A stretch of DNA of 64,000 bases from Salegentibacter sp. R32. Its GTDB lineage: Bacteria > Bacteroidota > Bacteroidia > Flavobacteriales > Flavobacteriaceae. Below are positions 39,931 to 49,179 of the stretch, in pieces. How positions within the stretch are numbered: the first letter of the stretch is position 1; each line of letters opens with the position of its first letter. The notes under the pieces were generated by a model. The model was not told where the DNA came from, made no database searches, and saw only the letters and a list, made by a program, of their open reading frames with translations. Both the position numbers and the translations under genes were made by a program. The stretch spans positions 62,001 to 126,000 of the forward strand of contig NZ_RXOM01000065.1 of NCBI RefSeq assembly GCF_008692195.1, read 5' to 3'.

Positions 39931-40434
39931 ATGTCCATGCTTCAAAAATTCAAAATTAATTCTGCTAAAAAGGTGATAGAAGAAAAACTTCTTTCACGTA
40001 GGCCGAAAGCTATACAAAAAATGCAGAAAGTTGGAGTGATTGTAGATGCCGAATTATTACAAAACCTTGAGCTAAAAAGGTTGAAAAATGCCATTCAATC
40101 TTTATCTGATTCAGTAACTTTTATTATCCTTTCGGAAACAGAAATTGAAGGTGAACAGGTTTTTAAAAGAAAAGATTTAGCTTGGAAAGCTTCCTTTAAA
40201 CCGGAAACAGCAGCAAATGAATTTCAACAACAAGAATTCGATTTGCTGATTAATTATTTTAAGGAAGTGAAACCTGCCTTATTTGTGTTGAGCGGAAGCA
40301 CTTCAGCAAAACTAAAAACAGGATTTAGTTTGGAAGATAAACAAATGAATGATTTAGAAATAAATGTAAAACCGGAAGAAGTGAGTTTGTTCACTTCAGA
40401 AGTAAAAAAATATTTAGCAATTATAAACCAGTAA
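39931..40434 (+). CDS. Conserved hypothetical protein (DUF6913-like)
   Basis: 167 residues, basic N-terminus, mixed alpha/beta, no signal or membrane segment. Motifs visible are KVGVIVDAELLQN and FDLLINYFKEVKPALFVLSG, which recur in flavobacterial proteins encoded just upstream of dapA (DUF6913, recalled). An in-frame ATG two codons later is an alternative start. Three bases separate it from dapA, so co-transcription is near certain. Function unknown. Confidence 0.7.
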   Translation: MSMLQKFKINSAKKVIEEKLLSRRPKAIQKMQKVGVIVDAELLQNLELKRLKNAIQSLSDSVTFIILSETEIEGEQVFKRKDLAWKASFKPETAANEFQQQEFDLLINYFKEVKPALFVLSGSTSAKLKTGFSLEDKQMNDLEINVKPEEVSLFTSEVKKYLAIINQ

Positions 40435-40437
40435 TCA

Positions 40438-41316
40438 ATGAAAAAGTTTGTAGGTACCGGAGTAGCTTTAATTACCCCATTTAAAGAAGACCGCTCTGTA
40501 GATGTAGAAGCTTTAAAAAGACTTGTACGTTTTCAAAAAGAAAATGGGATAAACTATATTGTAGTTTTAGGAACTACAGGAGAATATGCAACCCTTACCA
40601 AAGAAGAAAAACAACTGGTTAAGAAAACAATTGTTGAAGCAAATAATGGAGCTTTACCTTTGGTTTTAGGAATAGGAGGGAATAATACCCAAGCAGTTTG
40701 TGATCAAATTAAAACCGAAAATTTAGAAGGTTTTGATGCAATTCTTTCAGTTTCACCATATTATGTAAAACCTACGCAAGAAGGGATTTATCAGCATTTT
40801 AAAAAAGTGTCACAAGTTTCAACTTTACCCGTCATTTTGTATAACGTACCGGGAAGAACCAGCTCTAATATGTTACCAAAAACGGTAGCGAGATTAGCCA
40901 AAGATTGTGAAAATATTATTGGAATTAAAGAAGCAGCTGGAGATATCGTTCAAGCGATGCAAATGATAGCTCAAACTCCAGATGATTTCTTGGTAATTTC
41001 CGGGGACGATATGGTTACCTTGCCGATGGTTTTAGCAGGTGGGGCAGGAGTAATTTCTGTTATTGCTGAAGGTTTCCCAAAGCAGTTTTCAGAAATGGTT
41101 CAGTTAGGTTTGAGCAGGAATGTAGATGAAGCTTATAAAATTCATTACCAAATTGCTCCCGCTATCGATTTAATTTTTGCTGAAGGAAATCCAGCGGGAA
41201 TTAAAGCTGTATTTAAAAAGTTGGGATTGGCAGAAGATTATGTTCGTTTACCGTTGGTAGAAGCCAGTGAAGAACTAACGGCAAAAATTTCAGCTTTTGT
41301 AGATGAAAATAAATAA
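40438..41316 (+). CDS. dapA: 4-hydroxy-tetrahydrodipicolinate synthase
   Basis: Condenses pyruvate with aspartate semialdehyde, the first committed step toward diaminopimelate and lysine. 292 residues, TIM barrel. The Schiff-base lysine is K164 ([10 protein letters not shown]), the catalytic triad tyrosine is Y135 ([11 protein letters not shown]) with R140 for substrate carboxylate, and T46-T47 are in GTTGEY. Complete and typical. Confidence 0.95.
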   Translation: MKKFVGTGVALITPFKEDRSVDVEALKRLVRFQKENGINYIVVLGTTGEYATLTKEEKQLVKKTIVEANNGALPLVLGIGGNNTQAVCDQIKTENLEGFDAILSVSPYYVKPTQEGIYQHFKKVSQVSTLPVILYNVPGRTSSNMLPKTVARLAKDCENIIGIKEAAGDIVQAMQMIAQTPDDFLVISGDDMVTLPMVLAGGAGVISVIAEGFPKQFSEMVQLGLSRNVDEAYKIHYQIAPAIDLIFAEGNPAGIKAVFKKLGLAEDYVRLPLVEASEELTAKISAFVDENK

Positions 41317-41335
41317 GTAGGATGATGAAATATAC

Positions 41336-41352
41336 CTGCTTTTTAGCAGTTT
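41336..41352 (+). terminator. Weak terminator candidate after dapA
   Basis: A 5-bp stem CTGCT / AGCAG with a TTTT loop followed by TTT. The stem is short, so read-through into bamD is possible. Confidence 0.3.
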
Positions 41353-41394
41353 AAATTATAGATTTAGAAATTTTTATAATCCATAATATTAAAG

Positions 41395-41402
41395 TACTTT
41401 TG
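41395..41402 (+). promoter_or_regulatory. -7 box for the bamD operon
   Basis: TACTTTTG fits TAnnTTTG. The predicted transcription start is at about 41407-41409, on top of the first in-frame ATG, which argues for the ATG at 41419. Confidence 0.55.
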
Positions 41403-41418
41403 CAAGATGTTTTTAAAA

Positions 41419-42243
41419 ATGCGTAATATAACTTTTATTCTTTTGTTTGCTTTATCCCTAGGTGCTTGTAGTGAGTACCAAAAGGTGCTGAAGGAAGACG
41501 ATATTAAAGCTAAATATGTGATGGCTGATAGTCTTTATAACCAAGGGAAAAAACAAGATAAGAAAAGCAAACTGAAGAAGTCACTTCGATTGTTAGACCA
41601 AATTGTACCTCAATACCGTGGCAAACCACAAGGGGAACGTTTGGCTTATATCTATGCAGATACGTATTATCAATTAGAAAGTTACTTTGATTCTGGGTAT
41701 CAATTTGAGCGTTTCACGAAAGCATATCCTAGAAGTGAAAAAGTAGAAGAAGCTTATTACAAAGGAGCTGAAAGTTATTATGAAGTTTCGCCTAGATATA
41801 GTTTAGACCAAACAGAAACGCATAAAGCCATTAATAAATTTCAAGAATATATTTCCCGTTTTCCTGATGGTGAATATATAGGGAAAGCGAATGAATTGGT
41901 AGGTGATCTTCGTGATAAGTTAGATAAAAAAGAATACGAGATTGCCAAACAATACCATCATACTGAAGATTATAAAGCTGCCATTGCTGCTTTCAATAAT
42001 TTTATTGAAGATAATCCCGGTTCAAAATATATAGAAAAAGCTTATTTCTATAAATTAGATGCCGCTTATACATTGGCAATTAATAGTTATCGCCAATTAG
42101 TTCCGGGACGTTTAAAAGCGGCTAAAGAATATTACGATGATTACTTTAAGTATTATCCTGACGGAGAGTTTTCAACGAGGGCAGGAGAGATTTCAACAGA
42201 TATAGAAAACAGATTGCAGAACATTAATAATTCTAATTCATAA
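41419..42243 (+). CDS. bamD: Outer membrane assembly factor BamD
   Basis: TPR lipoprotein of the BAM complex that folds outer membrane proteins. 274 residues from the ATG at 41419 (MRNITFILLFALSLGAC, lipid cysteine C17). The earlier ATG at 41407 coincides with the predicted transcription start. Tandem tetratricopeptide helices follow: RLAYIYADTYYQLESY, YRGKPQGERL, EEAYYKGAESYYEVSP and KYIEKAYFYKLDAAY. First of a conserved run bamD > rpoZ > coaBC > DUF4835. Confidence 0.93.
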   Translation: MRNITFILLFALSLGACSEYQKVLKEDDIKAKYVMADSLYNQGKKQDKKSKLKKSLRLLDQIVPQYRGKPQGERLAYIYADTYYQLESYFDSGYQFERFTKAYPRSEKVEEAYYKGAESYYEVSPRYSLDQTETHKAINKFQEYISRFPDGEYIGKANELVGDLRDKLDKKEYEIAKQYHHTEDYKAAIAAFNNFIEDNPGSKYIEKAYFYKLDAAYTLAINSYRQLVPGRLKAAKEYYDDYFKYYPDGEFSTRAGEISTDIENRLQNINNSNS

Positions 42244-42246
42244 ATT

Positions 42247-42573
42247 ATGGATTTAAAAAATACAAAAGCGCCAGATTCAACAACTACTATCGATAAGAAT
42301 CTAGTAGATAAGCCAACAGATAATATCTATGAGGCAATTTCTATTGTGGCGAAAAGAGCATCTCAAATTAACACAGAAATTAAAAAAGAGCTGTTAGAAA
42401 AGTTAGATGAGTTTGCTACTTACAATGATAGTTTAGATGAAATCTTTGAGAACAAAGAACAAATTGAAGTTTCTAAGTTCTACGAAAGATTACCTAAACC
42501 ACAATCATTAGCAGTACAAGAGTGGTTAGAAGACAAAATCTACTTTAGAAATACAAAAAGTAATTTAGACTAA
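42247..42573 (+). CDS. rpoZ: RNA polymerase omega subunit (Bacteroidota type)
   Basis: 108 residues. The omega core is NIYEAISIVAKRASQINTEI, the helix that clamps the C-terminus of beta-prime. The longer C-terminal tail with SKFYERLPKPQSLAVQEWL is characteristic of Bacteroidota omega. It promotes polymerase assembly. Three bases after bamD and one base before coaBC. Confidence 0.92.
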   Translation: MDLKNTKAPDSTTTIDKNLVDKPTDNIYEAISIVAKRASQINTEIKKELLEKLDEFATYNDSLDEIFENKEQIEVSKFYERLPKPQSLAVQEWLEDKIYFRNTKSNLD

Positions 42574-42574
42574 C

Positions 42575-43777
42575 ATGTCTGTTTTAAGCGGTAAAAAAGT
42601 TTTACTTGGCGTTACTGCAGGTATTGCTGCTTATAAAACCGCTTATATTGTAAGGCTTTTTATAAAAGCCGGTGCAGAGGTAAGAGTAGTAATGACTCCG
42701 GAAGCAAAGGAGTTTGTTACTCCTCTTACCCTTTCTACTTTATCGAAGAATGAAGTGGTTTCTTCTTTCACTAATGAAGAAGGAGAAACTTGGAACAATC
42801 ATGTGGACTTAGGTTTGTGGGCAGATTTTATGTTAATTGCCCCGGCCACGGCCAATAGCCTATCTAAAATGGCAAATGGCCATAGCGATAATATTCTTTT
42901 AGCAACTTACCTGTCCGCTAAATGTCCGGTTTATTTTGCCCCTGCGATGGATTTAGATATGTATAAACATCCATCTACCAAAAAGAGCATTCAGCAATTA
43001 GAGAGTTTTCAGAATAAAATGATTCCGGTGGGTTCTGGTGAATTGGCTAGCGGATTAAGCGGCGAAGGAAGAATGGCCGAACCTGAAGAAATCGTTCAGT
43101 TTATTGAGAACGATTTGAAAGCTCAATTACCCCTTTACGGCAAAAAAATACTCATTACCGCCGGTCCTACATACGAAGCTATTGATCCGGTACGTTATAT
43201 TGGTAATCATTCCAGCGGAAAAATGGGGTATGCACTAGCCGAAGAAGCTGCTAGTTTGGGAGCCGAAGTGATTTTAGTAAGTGGTCCTACAGCGTTACAA
43301 GTTGAAAATAATAGTATAAACCTTTGTCGAGTTACCAGTACGCAGGAAATGTACGAAGAAGTGCACAAGTTTTATACTGAAGTAGATGTAGCTATTGCTG
43401 CTGCTGCGGTTTCCGATTACAGGCCCAAGCAAGTTGCCAGTCAGAAAATTAAAAAAGCTGATGCTGAAATTTCTATTCAATTAGAAAAAACACAAGATAT
43501 TTTACTCTCTTTAGGGGAAGCTAAAAAGCATCAACTCTTGGTGGGTTTTGCGCTGGAAACCGAAAATGAAGTAGAAAACGCCCGAGGAAAACTACAGCGT
43601 AAGAATTTAGATTTTATTGTATTGAATTCTTTAAATGATAAAGGCGCCGGGTTTAAGCAACCAACAAATAAAATAAGGATAATTTATCCTGACCAAATAA
43701 AAGAGTTTGGGTTAAAAACAAAGCAAGAAGTTGCAAAAGATATTTTAAATGAAGTAATTTACCATTATGAAGATTAG
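42575..43777 (+). CDS. coaBC: Bifunctional CoaBC (phosphopantothenoylcysteine synthetase/decarboxylase)
   Basis: Two steps of coenzyme A synthesis. 400 residues: FMN-binding decarboxylase CoaC (1-185), with the catalytic histidine in NHVDLGLWAD and the PAMDLDMY segment, then CTP-dependent synthetase CoaB (about 190-400), with ITAGPTYEAIDPVRYIGN and SSGKMGYALAEEA. The stop overlaps the next start by 11 bases. coaE, the final CoA step, is about 7 kb downstream in the same orientation. Confidence 0.95.
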   Translation: MSVLSGKKVLLGVTAGIAAYKTAYIVRLFIKAGAEVRVVMTPEAKEFVTPLTLSTLSKNEVVSSFTNEEGETWNNHVDLGLWADFMLIAPATANSLSKMANGHSDNILLATYLSAKCPVYFAPAMDLDMYKHPSTKKSIQQLESFQNKMIPVGSGELASGLSGEGRMAEPEEIVQFIENDLKAQLPLYGKKILITAGPTYEAIDPVRYIGNHSSGKMGYALAEEAASLGAEVILVSGPTALQVENNSINLCRVTSTQEMYEEVHKFYTEVDVAIAAAAVSDYRPKQVASQKIKKADAEISIQLEKTQDILLSLGEAKKHQLLVGFALETENEVENARGKLQRKNLDFIVLNSLNDKGAGFKQPTNKIRIIYPDQIKEFGLKTKQEVAKDILNEVIYHYED

Positions 43778-44651
43778 ATTTAGTTTTTTATTACTTTTTA
43801 TTTCCATAGCAACTTTTGCGCAAGAATTTAATGCTACCGTTACGGTAAATGCAGAACAAACAGGAAGGACTAAGCTTTCAATTTTTAAAACTTTGGAAGG
43901 TGCAGTTCAAGACTTAATTAATCAAAATAACTGGACCGATAAAGAATTGGAGAGTTACGAGAAAATAGATTGTAATTTCTTTATTAACGTATCACAATAC
44001 TCTTCAGATAATTTTACGGCAACTATTCAAGTACAAGCTTCGCGTCCGGTTTATGGTTCAACTACATCAACACCAATTTTCAATTTTAAAGACAATCAGT
44101 TTAACTTTCGTTATACCGAGTTTCAACCTTTAGATTATAATCCCAACACTTATTCATCTAACTTAGTTTCAACAATTAGCTTTTACCTTTATACTATTTT
44201 AGGAATCGATGGTGATACCTTTGCACCCATGGGTGGGGAGAATTATCACCAAGAAGCCAAGTTAATTGTCAATACCGCACAAGGTAGGGCAGAAGGTTGG
44301 CAGCCTAATGATGGCAACCAATCACGTTTTCGGTTAAACGCAGATTTTTTATCCAATAACTTTTCAAGATATCGGGAAGCTTTATACACGTATCATCGAG
44401 CAGGTTTAGATATGATGTACACTGATGTGGAAGCCGGTAAACAAAAAATTGTAGAAGCGATTCAAACACTACGGGAGGTAAATAATTCAAGACCCAATTC
44501 CATTTTAATGCGAAGCTTTTTTGATGCTAAAAACGATGAAATTACCCGAATTTTTAGCGGGGGCCCACAAGTTGCTTTAAATGATGTGTTGGATAACCTT
44601 AAACGAATTGCACCGCTTTATAACAAAAAGTGGAATGCTATTAGAAATTAA
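43767..44651 (+). CDS. DUF4835 protein, putative T9SS component
   Basis: 294 residues. Signal peptide MKIRFSFLLLFISIATFAQ. The rest is a DUF4835 domain: INVSQYSSDNFTATIQVQAS, a Y-rich stretch about an outer-membrane-type FYLYTILGIDGDTFAPMGG, and RAEGWQPNDG. The family is linked to type IX secretion and has been named PorD in some annotations (recalled, not certain). The link fits the two T9SS cargo proteins in this window. It overlaps coaBC by 11 bases and lies before recN. Confidence 0.8.
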   Translation: MKIRFSFLLLFISIATFAQEFNATVTVNAEQTGRTKLSIFKTLEGAVQDLINQNNWTDKELESYEKIDCNFFINVSQYSSDNFTATIQVQASRPVYGSTTSTPIFNFKDNQFNFRYTEFQPLDYNPNTYSSNLVSTISFYLYTILGIDGDTFAPMGGENYHQEAKLIVNTAQGRAEGWQPNDGNQSRFRLNADFLSNNFSRYREALYTYHRAGLDMMYTDVEAGKQKIVEAIQTLREVNNSRPNSILMRSFFDAKNDEITRIFSGGPQVALNDVLDNLKRIAPLYNKKWNAIRN

Positions 44652-44716
44652 TTTTCCTTTTGCTTCACATAAAGCAAAAATTCCCTTGTATATTTACATA
44701 AAAAATAACTAAGGAA

Positions 44717-46369
44717 TTGCTTACATCACTTTCTATAAAGAATTTTGCTTTAATTGAAGATGTAAATCTTCAGCTTCAGGATAAATTTACCATTATTACA
44801 GGTGAAACCGGTGCGGGAAAATCTATTTTACTGGGAGCTTTATCCTTGCTTTTAGGAAAGCGTGCCGATTTAAGTGCGATTAGAAACCCTGATAAAAAAT
44901 GCGTGGTTGAAGGTGTTTTTCAAATTGAAAATTACCATTTGCAATCACTTTTTGAAACTAACGATTTAGATTACGAGCCTCAAACCATTATTAGAAGGGA
45001 AATTCTACCGAGCGGAAAATCCCGTGCTTTTATCAACGATACGCCGGCAACCCTTCAGAAACTTTCCTTATTGGGAAATCAGCTGGTAGATATTCACAGT
45101 CAGCATGAAACTTTATTTATAGGAGATGCCAACTATCAATTTCAGGTAATTGATGCTTTTGCAAATCATAAAGATTTACTTCAGGAATACCGAAAATCCT
45201 ATAAAAATTATCAGCGTTTACTTCAGCAATTAGCAAAACTCAAAGAAGAACAACGCGAAGCGGCTGCGGCTTACGATTATAATTTATTTCTTTTGAATGA
45301 GCTGCGCGAAGCAGAACTGAAAGAAGGAATGCAGGAAGAGTTGGAAACGCAATACCAAGAGCTGAACAACGTTGAAGAATTAAAAGAAAATCTTTCTGCG
45401 GCTGCCCATCAATTACAGCAAGAAGAGATTGGCGGAATTTTCAACTTACAGGAAGTAAAAAATCGATTAAATGCCTTGCGTAATTACGGCGAACAATATA
45501 AATCTCTTTCCGAACGTATTGAAAGCGTTTTAATTGAAGTGGAAGATATGGCCGTGGAGATTGAACGTTTGGAAAACAAAGTAGAAGCCGACCCTGAAAC
45601 TTTAGATTTTATAAACGATAAACTTCAGCAATTATATAACCTTCAGAAAAAACATCATTTAGATTCAGAAGAAGAGTTAATGCAGCTTCAGCAAGAACTG
45701 GAAGAAAAAGTAGCTACTTCAGAAAACGCCGAAGAAGAGATTTCAGCTTTAACTAAAAAGATAGAAGAAGCTAAAAAGCAAACGAATCAATTAGCAAAAT
45801 CTATTTATGAAAACCGTAAAAAGGTAATTCCTAACTTTATCAAATCGGTTGAAGAAATATTGACTCAAGTTGGAATGCCCGATGCGCAACTAAAAGTAGA
45901 ATTGAAGCATACCGAAGACTTTTCGAATAATGGTTCAGACCAAATGCAATGGTTATTGGCTGCTAATAAAGGAGGTAATTTTAACGAAATGAGAAAAGCA
46001 GCTTCCGGAGGCGAACTTTCCCGAATAACGCTAGCCATAAAAAGTATATTGGCTAAATACAGTAAATTGCCTACAATTATTTTTGATGAAATAGATACTG
46101 GTGTTTCAGGAGATATTGCACAGAAAATGGCAGTAATTATGAATAATATGGGGAAAGAAATGCAAGTTTTATCGATTACCCATTTACCTCAAATAGCCGC
46201 CAAAGGAAATCATCATTTTAAAGTGTACAAAGAAACGGAAGGTAACACCACCAAAACTAATATTGTTGAACTTAAAGGTGAGACTAGGGTAGAGGAGTTG
46301 GCAGAAATGCTCGGCGGAAAAGATAAATCTGCTTCCGCTATTGCCCACGCAAAAGAATTACTGAACTAG
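44717..46369 (+). CDS. recN: DNA repair protein RecN
   Basis: SMC-like ATPase in recombinational repair of double-strand breaks. 550 residues with a TTG start at 44717, fixed by the family N-terminus (LTSLSIKNFALIEDVNL). Walker A GETGAGKS is at about 29-36, long coiled coils span 150-370, and the C-terminal signature GGELSRITLAIKS is followed by Walker B IIFDEIDTGVSG. Separate from the DUF4835 gene by 65 bases, with a near-consensus TATATTTA box. Confidence 0.95.
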   Translation: MLTSLSIKNFALIEDVNLQLQDKFTIITGETGAGKSILLGALSLLLGKRADLSAIRNPDKKCVVEGVFQIENYHLQSLFETNDLDYEPQTIIRREILPSGKSRAFINDTPATLQKLSLLGNQLVDIHSQHETLFIGDANYQFQVIDAFANHKDLLQEYRKSYKNYQRLLQQLAKLKEEQREAAAAYDYNLFLLNELREAELKEGMQEELETQYQELNNVEELKENLSAAAHQLQQEEIGGIFNLQEVKNRLNALRNYGEQYKSLSERIESVLIEVEDMAVEIERLENKVEADPETLDFINDKLQQLYNLQKKHHLDSEEELMQLQQELEEKVATSENAEEEISALTKKIEEAKKQTNQLAKSIYENRKKVIPNFIKSVEEILTQVGMPDAQLKVELKHTEDFSNNGSDQMQWLLAANKGGNFNEMRKAASGGELSRITLAIKSILAKYSKLPTIIFDEIDTGVSGDIAQKMAVIMNNMGKEMQVLSITHLPQIAAKGNHHFKVYKETEGNTTKTNIVELKGETRVEELAEMLGGKDKSASAIAHAKELLN

Positions 46370-46416
46370 TTCAAGTTTTATTATATTTACACGCAACTAA
46401 AAATAAAAATCAATCC

Positions 46417-47229
46417 ATGTCATATAATTTATTAAAAGGAAAAAGAGGAATAATTTTCGGAGCTTTAGATGAAAATTCGATAGCTTGGAAAACGGCAGAA
46501 AAAGTTCACGAACAAGGTGGTGAATTTGTGTTGACCAATGCTCCGGTAGCAATGAGAATGGGAGCTATAAAAGAGTTAGCAGAAAAAACCGGTGCAGAGA
46601 TTATTCCGGCAGATGCCACGAAAGTAGAAGACTTAGAAAATTTAGTTGAAAAAGCCCAAGAAATTTTAGGAGGTAAATTAGATTTCGTGCTTCATTCTAT
46701 TGGGATGTCTGTGAATGTGAGAAAAGGAAAACATTACACCGACCAAAATTATGATTGGACTGCAAAAGGTTGGGATGTTTCTGCTGTTTCATTCCACAAA
46801 ACTATGAGGGTTCTTTATGAAAAAGATGCGATGAACGAATGGGGAAGCATTGTGGCGTTAACCTATATGGCAGCACAGCGTGTATTCCCGGATTATAATG
46901 ATATGGCAGATAACAAAGCCTATTTAGAGTCGATTGCACGAAGCTTTGGTTATTTCTTCGGAACCGATAAAAAAGTCCGCGTAAATACGATTTCTCAATC
47001 ACCAACACCAACAACTGCAGGACAAGGAGTAAAAGGTTTTGATGGTTTTATAAAATATGCTGATGAAATGTCTCCGCTAGGAAATGCTTCTGCAGATGAC
47101 TGTGCAGATTACACCCTTACTTTATTTTCAGACTTGACTAAGAAAGTAACTTTACAGAATCTTTTTCACGATGGAGGATTCTCGAATATGGGAGTGAGTG
47201 CCAAAGTGATGGAGAGGTTTATAGAGTAA
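46417..47229 (+). CDS. fabI: Enoyl-ACP reductase FabI
   Basis: Reduces trans-2-enoyl-ACP in the last step of each fatty-acid elongation round. 270 residues, SDR fold with the divergent FabI signature GALDENSIAWKTAE for NADH binding. The active-site tyrosine/lysine pair is in YMAAQRVFPDYNDMADNKA, and the substrate loop has SPTPTTAGQGVKGFD. The common antibacterial target (triclosan) family member. Single gene with a terminator. Confidence 0.95.
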   Translation: MSYNLLKGKRGIIFGALDENSIAWKTAEKVHEQGGEFVLTNAPVAMRMGAIKELAEKTGAEIIPADATKVEDLENLVEKAQEILGGKLDFVLHSIGMSVNVRKGKHYTDQNYDWTAKGWDVSAVSFHKTMRVLYEKDAMNEWGSIVALTYMAAQRVFPDYNDMADNKAYLESIARSFGYFFGTDKKVRVNTISQSPTPTTAGQGVKGFDGFIKYADEMSPLGNASADDCADYTLTLFSDLTKKVTLQNLFHDGGFSNMGVSAKVMERFIE

Positions 47230-47260
47230 TTACTGATTTAATATTAATATATATTTATGG

Positions 47261-47289
47261 AAAGCTCGATCTTAGGTTGAGCTTTTTTT
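47261..47289 (+). terminator. Terminator after fabI
   Basis: A 7-bp stem AAAGCTC / GAGCTTT, extended by a G-U and an A-U pair, followed by a T-run. Confidence 0.75.
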
Positions 47290-47335
47290 ATTTATTTTAG
47301 TTTTTAAAACTAAAATAATTTGAAATGGGTTGCCT

Positions 47336-49105
47336 ATGAAAAGAATTACGTTAATAACTTTTTTTCTTTTAGCAAATATATCGTTGGGTCAAATTCAGTT
47401 AAATGAAGATTTCGATCAATCTAATTTACCTACTGGGTGGACTACTAATGGATTGTTTTCCTCTACCAATATAGCTACATGCCAAGGTAATAGTTTAAGG
47501 GTTAATCTTAATAATCAACATCAAGCAGATACAATATATAGTCCTTTGATAGGAGGATTATCCAATGGTAAAGTAGTTAATATTCAATTTGACTATAAAG
47601 TTTTGGATAATGCAGGAACTAGTATTCCTAATGTAGCAACATCTAATGGCTGGGGAAATTTTATTTTTTCTTACAGTATAGATCAAGGTTCAACTTGGAA
47701 TGATTTTTATACGATTGATAATAATAATTATAACCAATCGAATACTTGTACAACAGTTTTAACCACCAATAGTAATATGATTCCTATTGGAGCAGATTTT
47801 CAACTAAGGATAAAAGCTGAATGGCTTCAAGGAGATTATTTTATTTATATAGATAATTTAAATATTAATCAAATTGTAAATGGTGCCCCTAACTGTGATG
47901 CTACTTTAATTACACCTAGTAATGGTAGCAATGGTGTAGATATAAATCCGGTAATACAGTGGCAACACGCAACCGGTGGACCCATAGCTTATAAATTATC
48001 TATCGGAACTACTTCTGGCGGTACAGATATAGCAAATAATGTAGTTGTAAGTGGAGGGGCAACCACATATAGTCCTCCCACTTTAAATGAATTGACCACT
48101 TACTATCTAACAATTATCCCTTTCAATCTTCTAGGAGATGCAACTGGCTGTACAGAATATACCTTTACAACAGAGGAAGTCTGTGAAGTGCCTACAAATG
48201 TTGCTTTTAATGGAGTAACTCCCTACGAAGTAAATGTTTCTTGGATTGAAGTAGGTTCTTCAACTGAATGGGAAATACTTTATGGAGAAGAAAATTTTGA
48301 TATTTCCACTCAAGGAACATTAATAGTAGATAACGACGCAACCCCAGATCAATTGATTGACAATTTAAGTCCAAATACAACATATGATGTATATGTAAGG
48401 TCAATTTGTAGTTTGTCAAATAGTGATTGGACGGTTAAAGAGAGTTTTACAACATTGGTACTTCCTGTAAATGATGAATGTATAAACGCCATTCAAGTAC
48501 AGAGTTTACCATACAATAACTCGCAAGATGCAACTTGGGCAACAAATAATGATGGATTTATTTCAGCGTGTGGAGGTTTAGGAATGAATGATGGCGTATG
48601 GTATACTTTTTCGGGTGATAATGACGAAATCTATATCACCATAGAAGAGACTAGTAATTGGGACTCTGAAATAGCTCTATACAGCGGAGATTGTTCTAAT
48701 TTAGTTTGTGTAAATTCAGTAGATTTAGCTGAGGATGTACAGGTCCTTTCATTTTCATCTCAATTGAATAAGACTTATTATTTAAATATTGGTTATTATA
48801 GCGGAACCATGGATAATCCTGAAGGAGCTTTTAAGATTGAAATAAGTAATAATTTAAGTACCAACAAAGAAGTTTTCAATAGCTTCAATTACTATCCCAA
48901 TCCTGTTAGCTCTACCTTAAATCTTGAAGCAGATAAAATAATCAATCAAATAGAAATTTTTTCAGTTACGGGAAGAAGAGTAATGTTGATTCAACCCAAT
49001 TCTTTAATCAAAGAAGTGAATTTAGAATCGATGGCTAACGGAATTTATTTAATGAAAATTACTATTGAAAATCAAACCAAGACATTTAAAATTTTAAAAG
49101 AATAA
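47336..49105 (+). CDS. Secreted T9SS cargo protein with fibronectin III domain
   Basis: 589 residues from the ATG at 47336. Signal peptide MKRITLITFFLLANISLGQ, then a jelly-roll module (about 20-180, LNEDFDQSNLPTGWTTNG, a cleaved-adhesin/choice-of-anchor-like fold), a beta-sandwich (185-280), a fibronectin III domain (about 285-370, TNVAFNGVTPYEVNVSWIE), a pre-peptidase-like beta domain (about 378-500) and a type A sorting domain (NYYPNPVSSTLNLEA). No catalytic motif; probably an adhesin or surface-attached protein. Confidence 0.82.
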   Translation: MKRITLITFFLLANISLGQIQLNEDFDQSNLPTGWTTNGLFSSTNIATCQGNSLRVNLNNQHQADTIYSPLIGGLSNGKVVNIQFDYKVLDNAGTSIPNVATSNGWGNFIFSYSIDQGSTWNDFYTIDNNNYNQSNTCTTVLTTNSNMIPIGADFQLRIKAEWLQGDYFIYIDNLNINQIVNGAPNCDATLITPSNGSNGVDINPVIQWQHATGGPIAYKLSIGTTSGGTDIANNVVVSGGATTYSPPTLNELTTYYLTIIPFNLLGDATGCTEYTFTTEEVCEVPTNVAFNGVTPYEVNVSWIEVGSSTEWEILYGEENFDISTQGTLIVDNDATPDQLIDNLSPNTTYDVYVRSICSLSNSDWTVKESFTTLVLPVNDECINAIQVQSLPYNNSQDATWATNNDGFISACGGLGMNDGVWYTFSGDNDEIYITIEETSNWDSEIALYSGDCSNLVCVNSVDLAEDVQVLSFSSQLNKTYYLNIGYYSGTMDNPEGAFKIEISNNLSTNKEVFNSFNYYPNPVSSTLNLEADKIINQIEIFSVTGRRVMLIQPNSLIKEVNLESMANGIYLMKITIENQTKTFKILKE

Positions 49106-49129
49106 ATAATCTTTTATTTTAAATTATAT

Positions 49130-49160
49130 AAACCCGAAATTATACATTTTGGGTTTTTTA
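49130..49160 (+). terminator. Terminator after the T9SS cargo gene
   Basis: A stem of 11 pairs including one G-U (AAACCCGAAAT / ATTTTGGGTTT) around a 5-base loop, then TTTT. Confidence 0.75.
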
Positions 49161-49179
49161 GTTTGTGTATTTTAGCAAA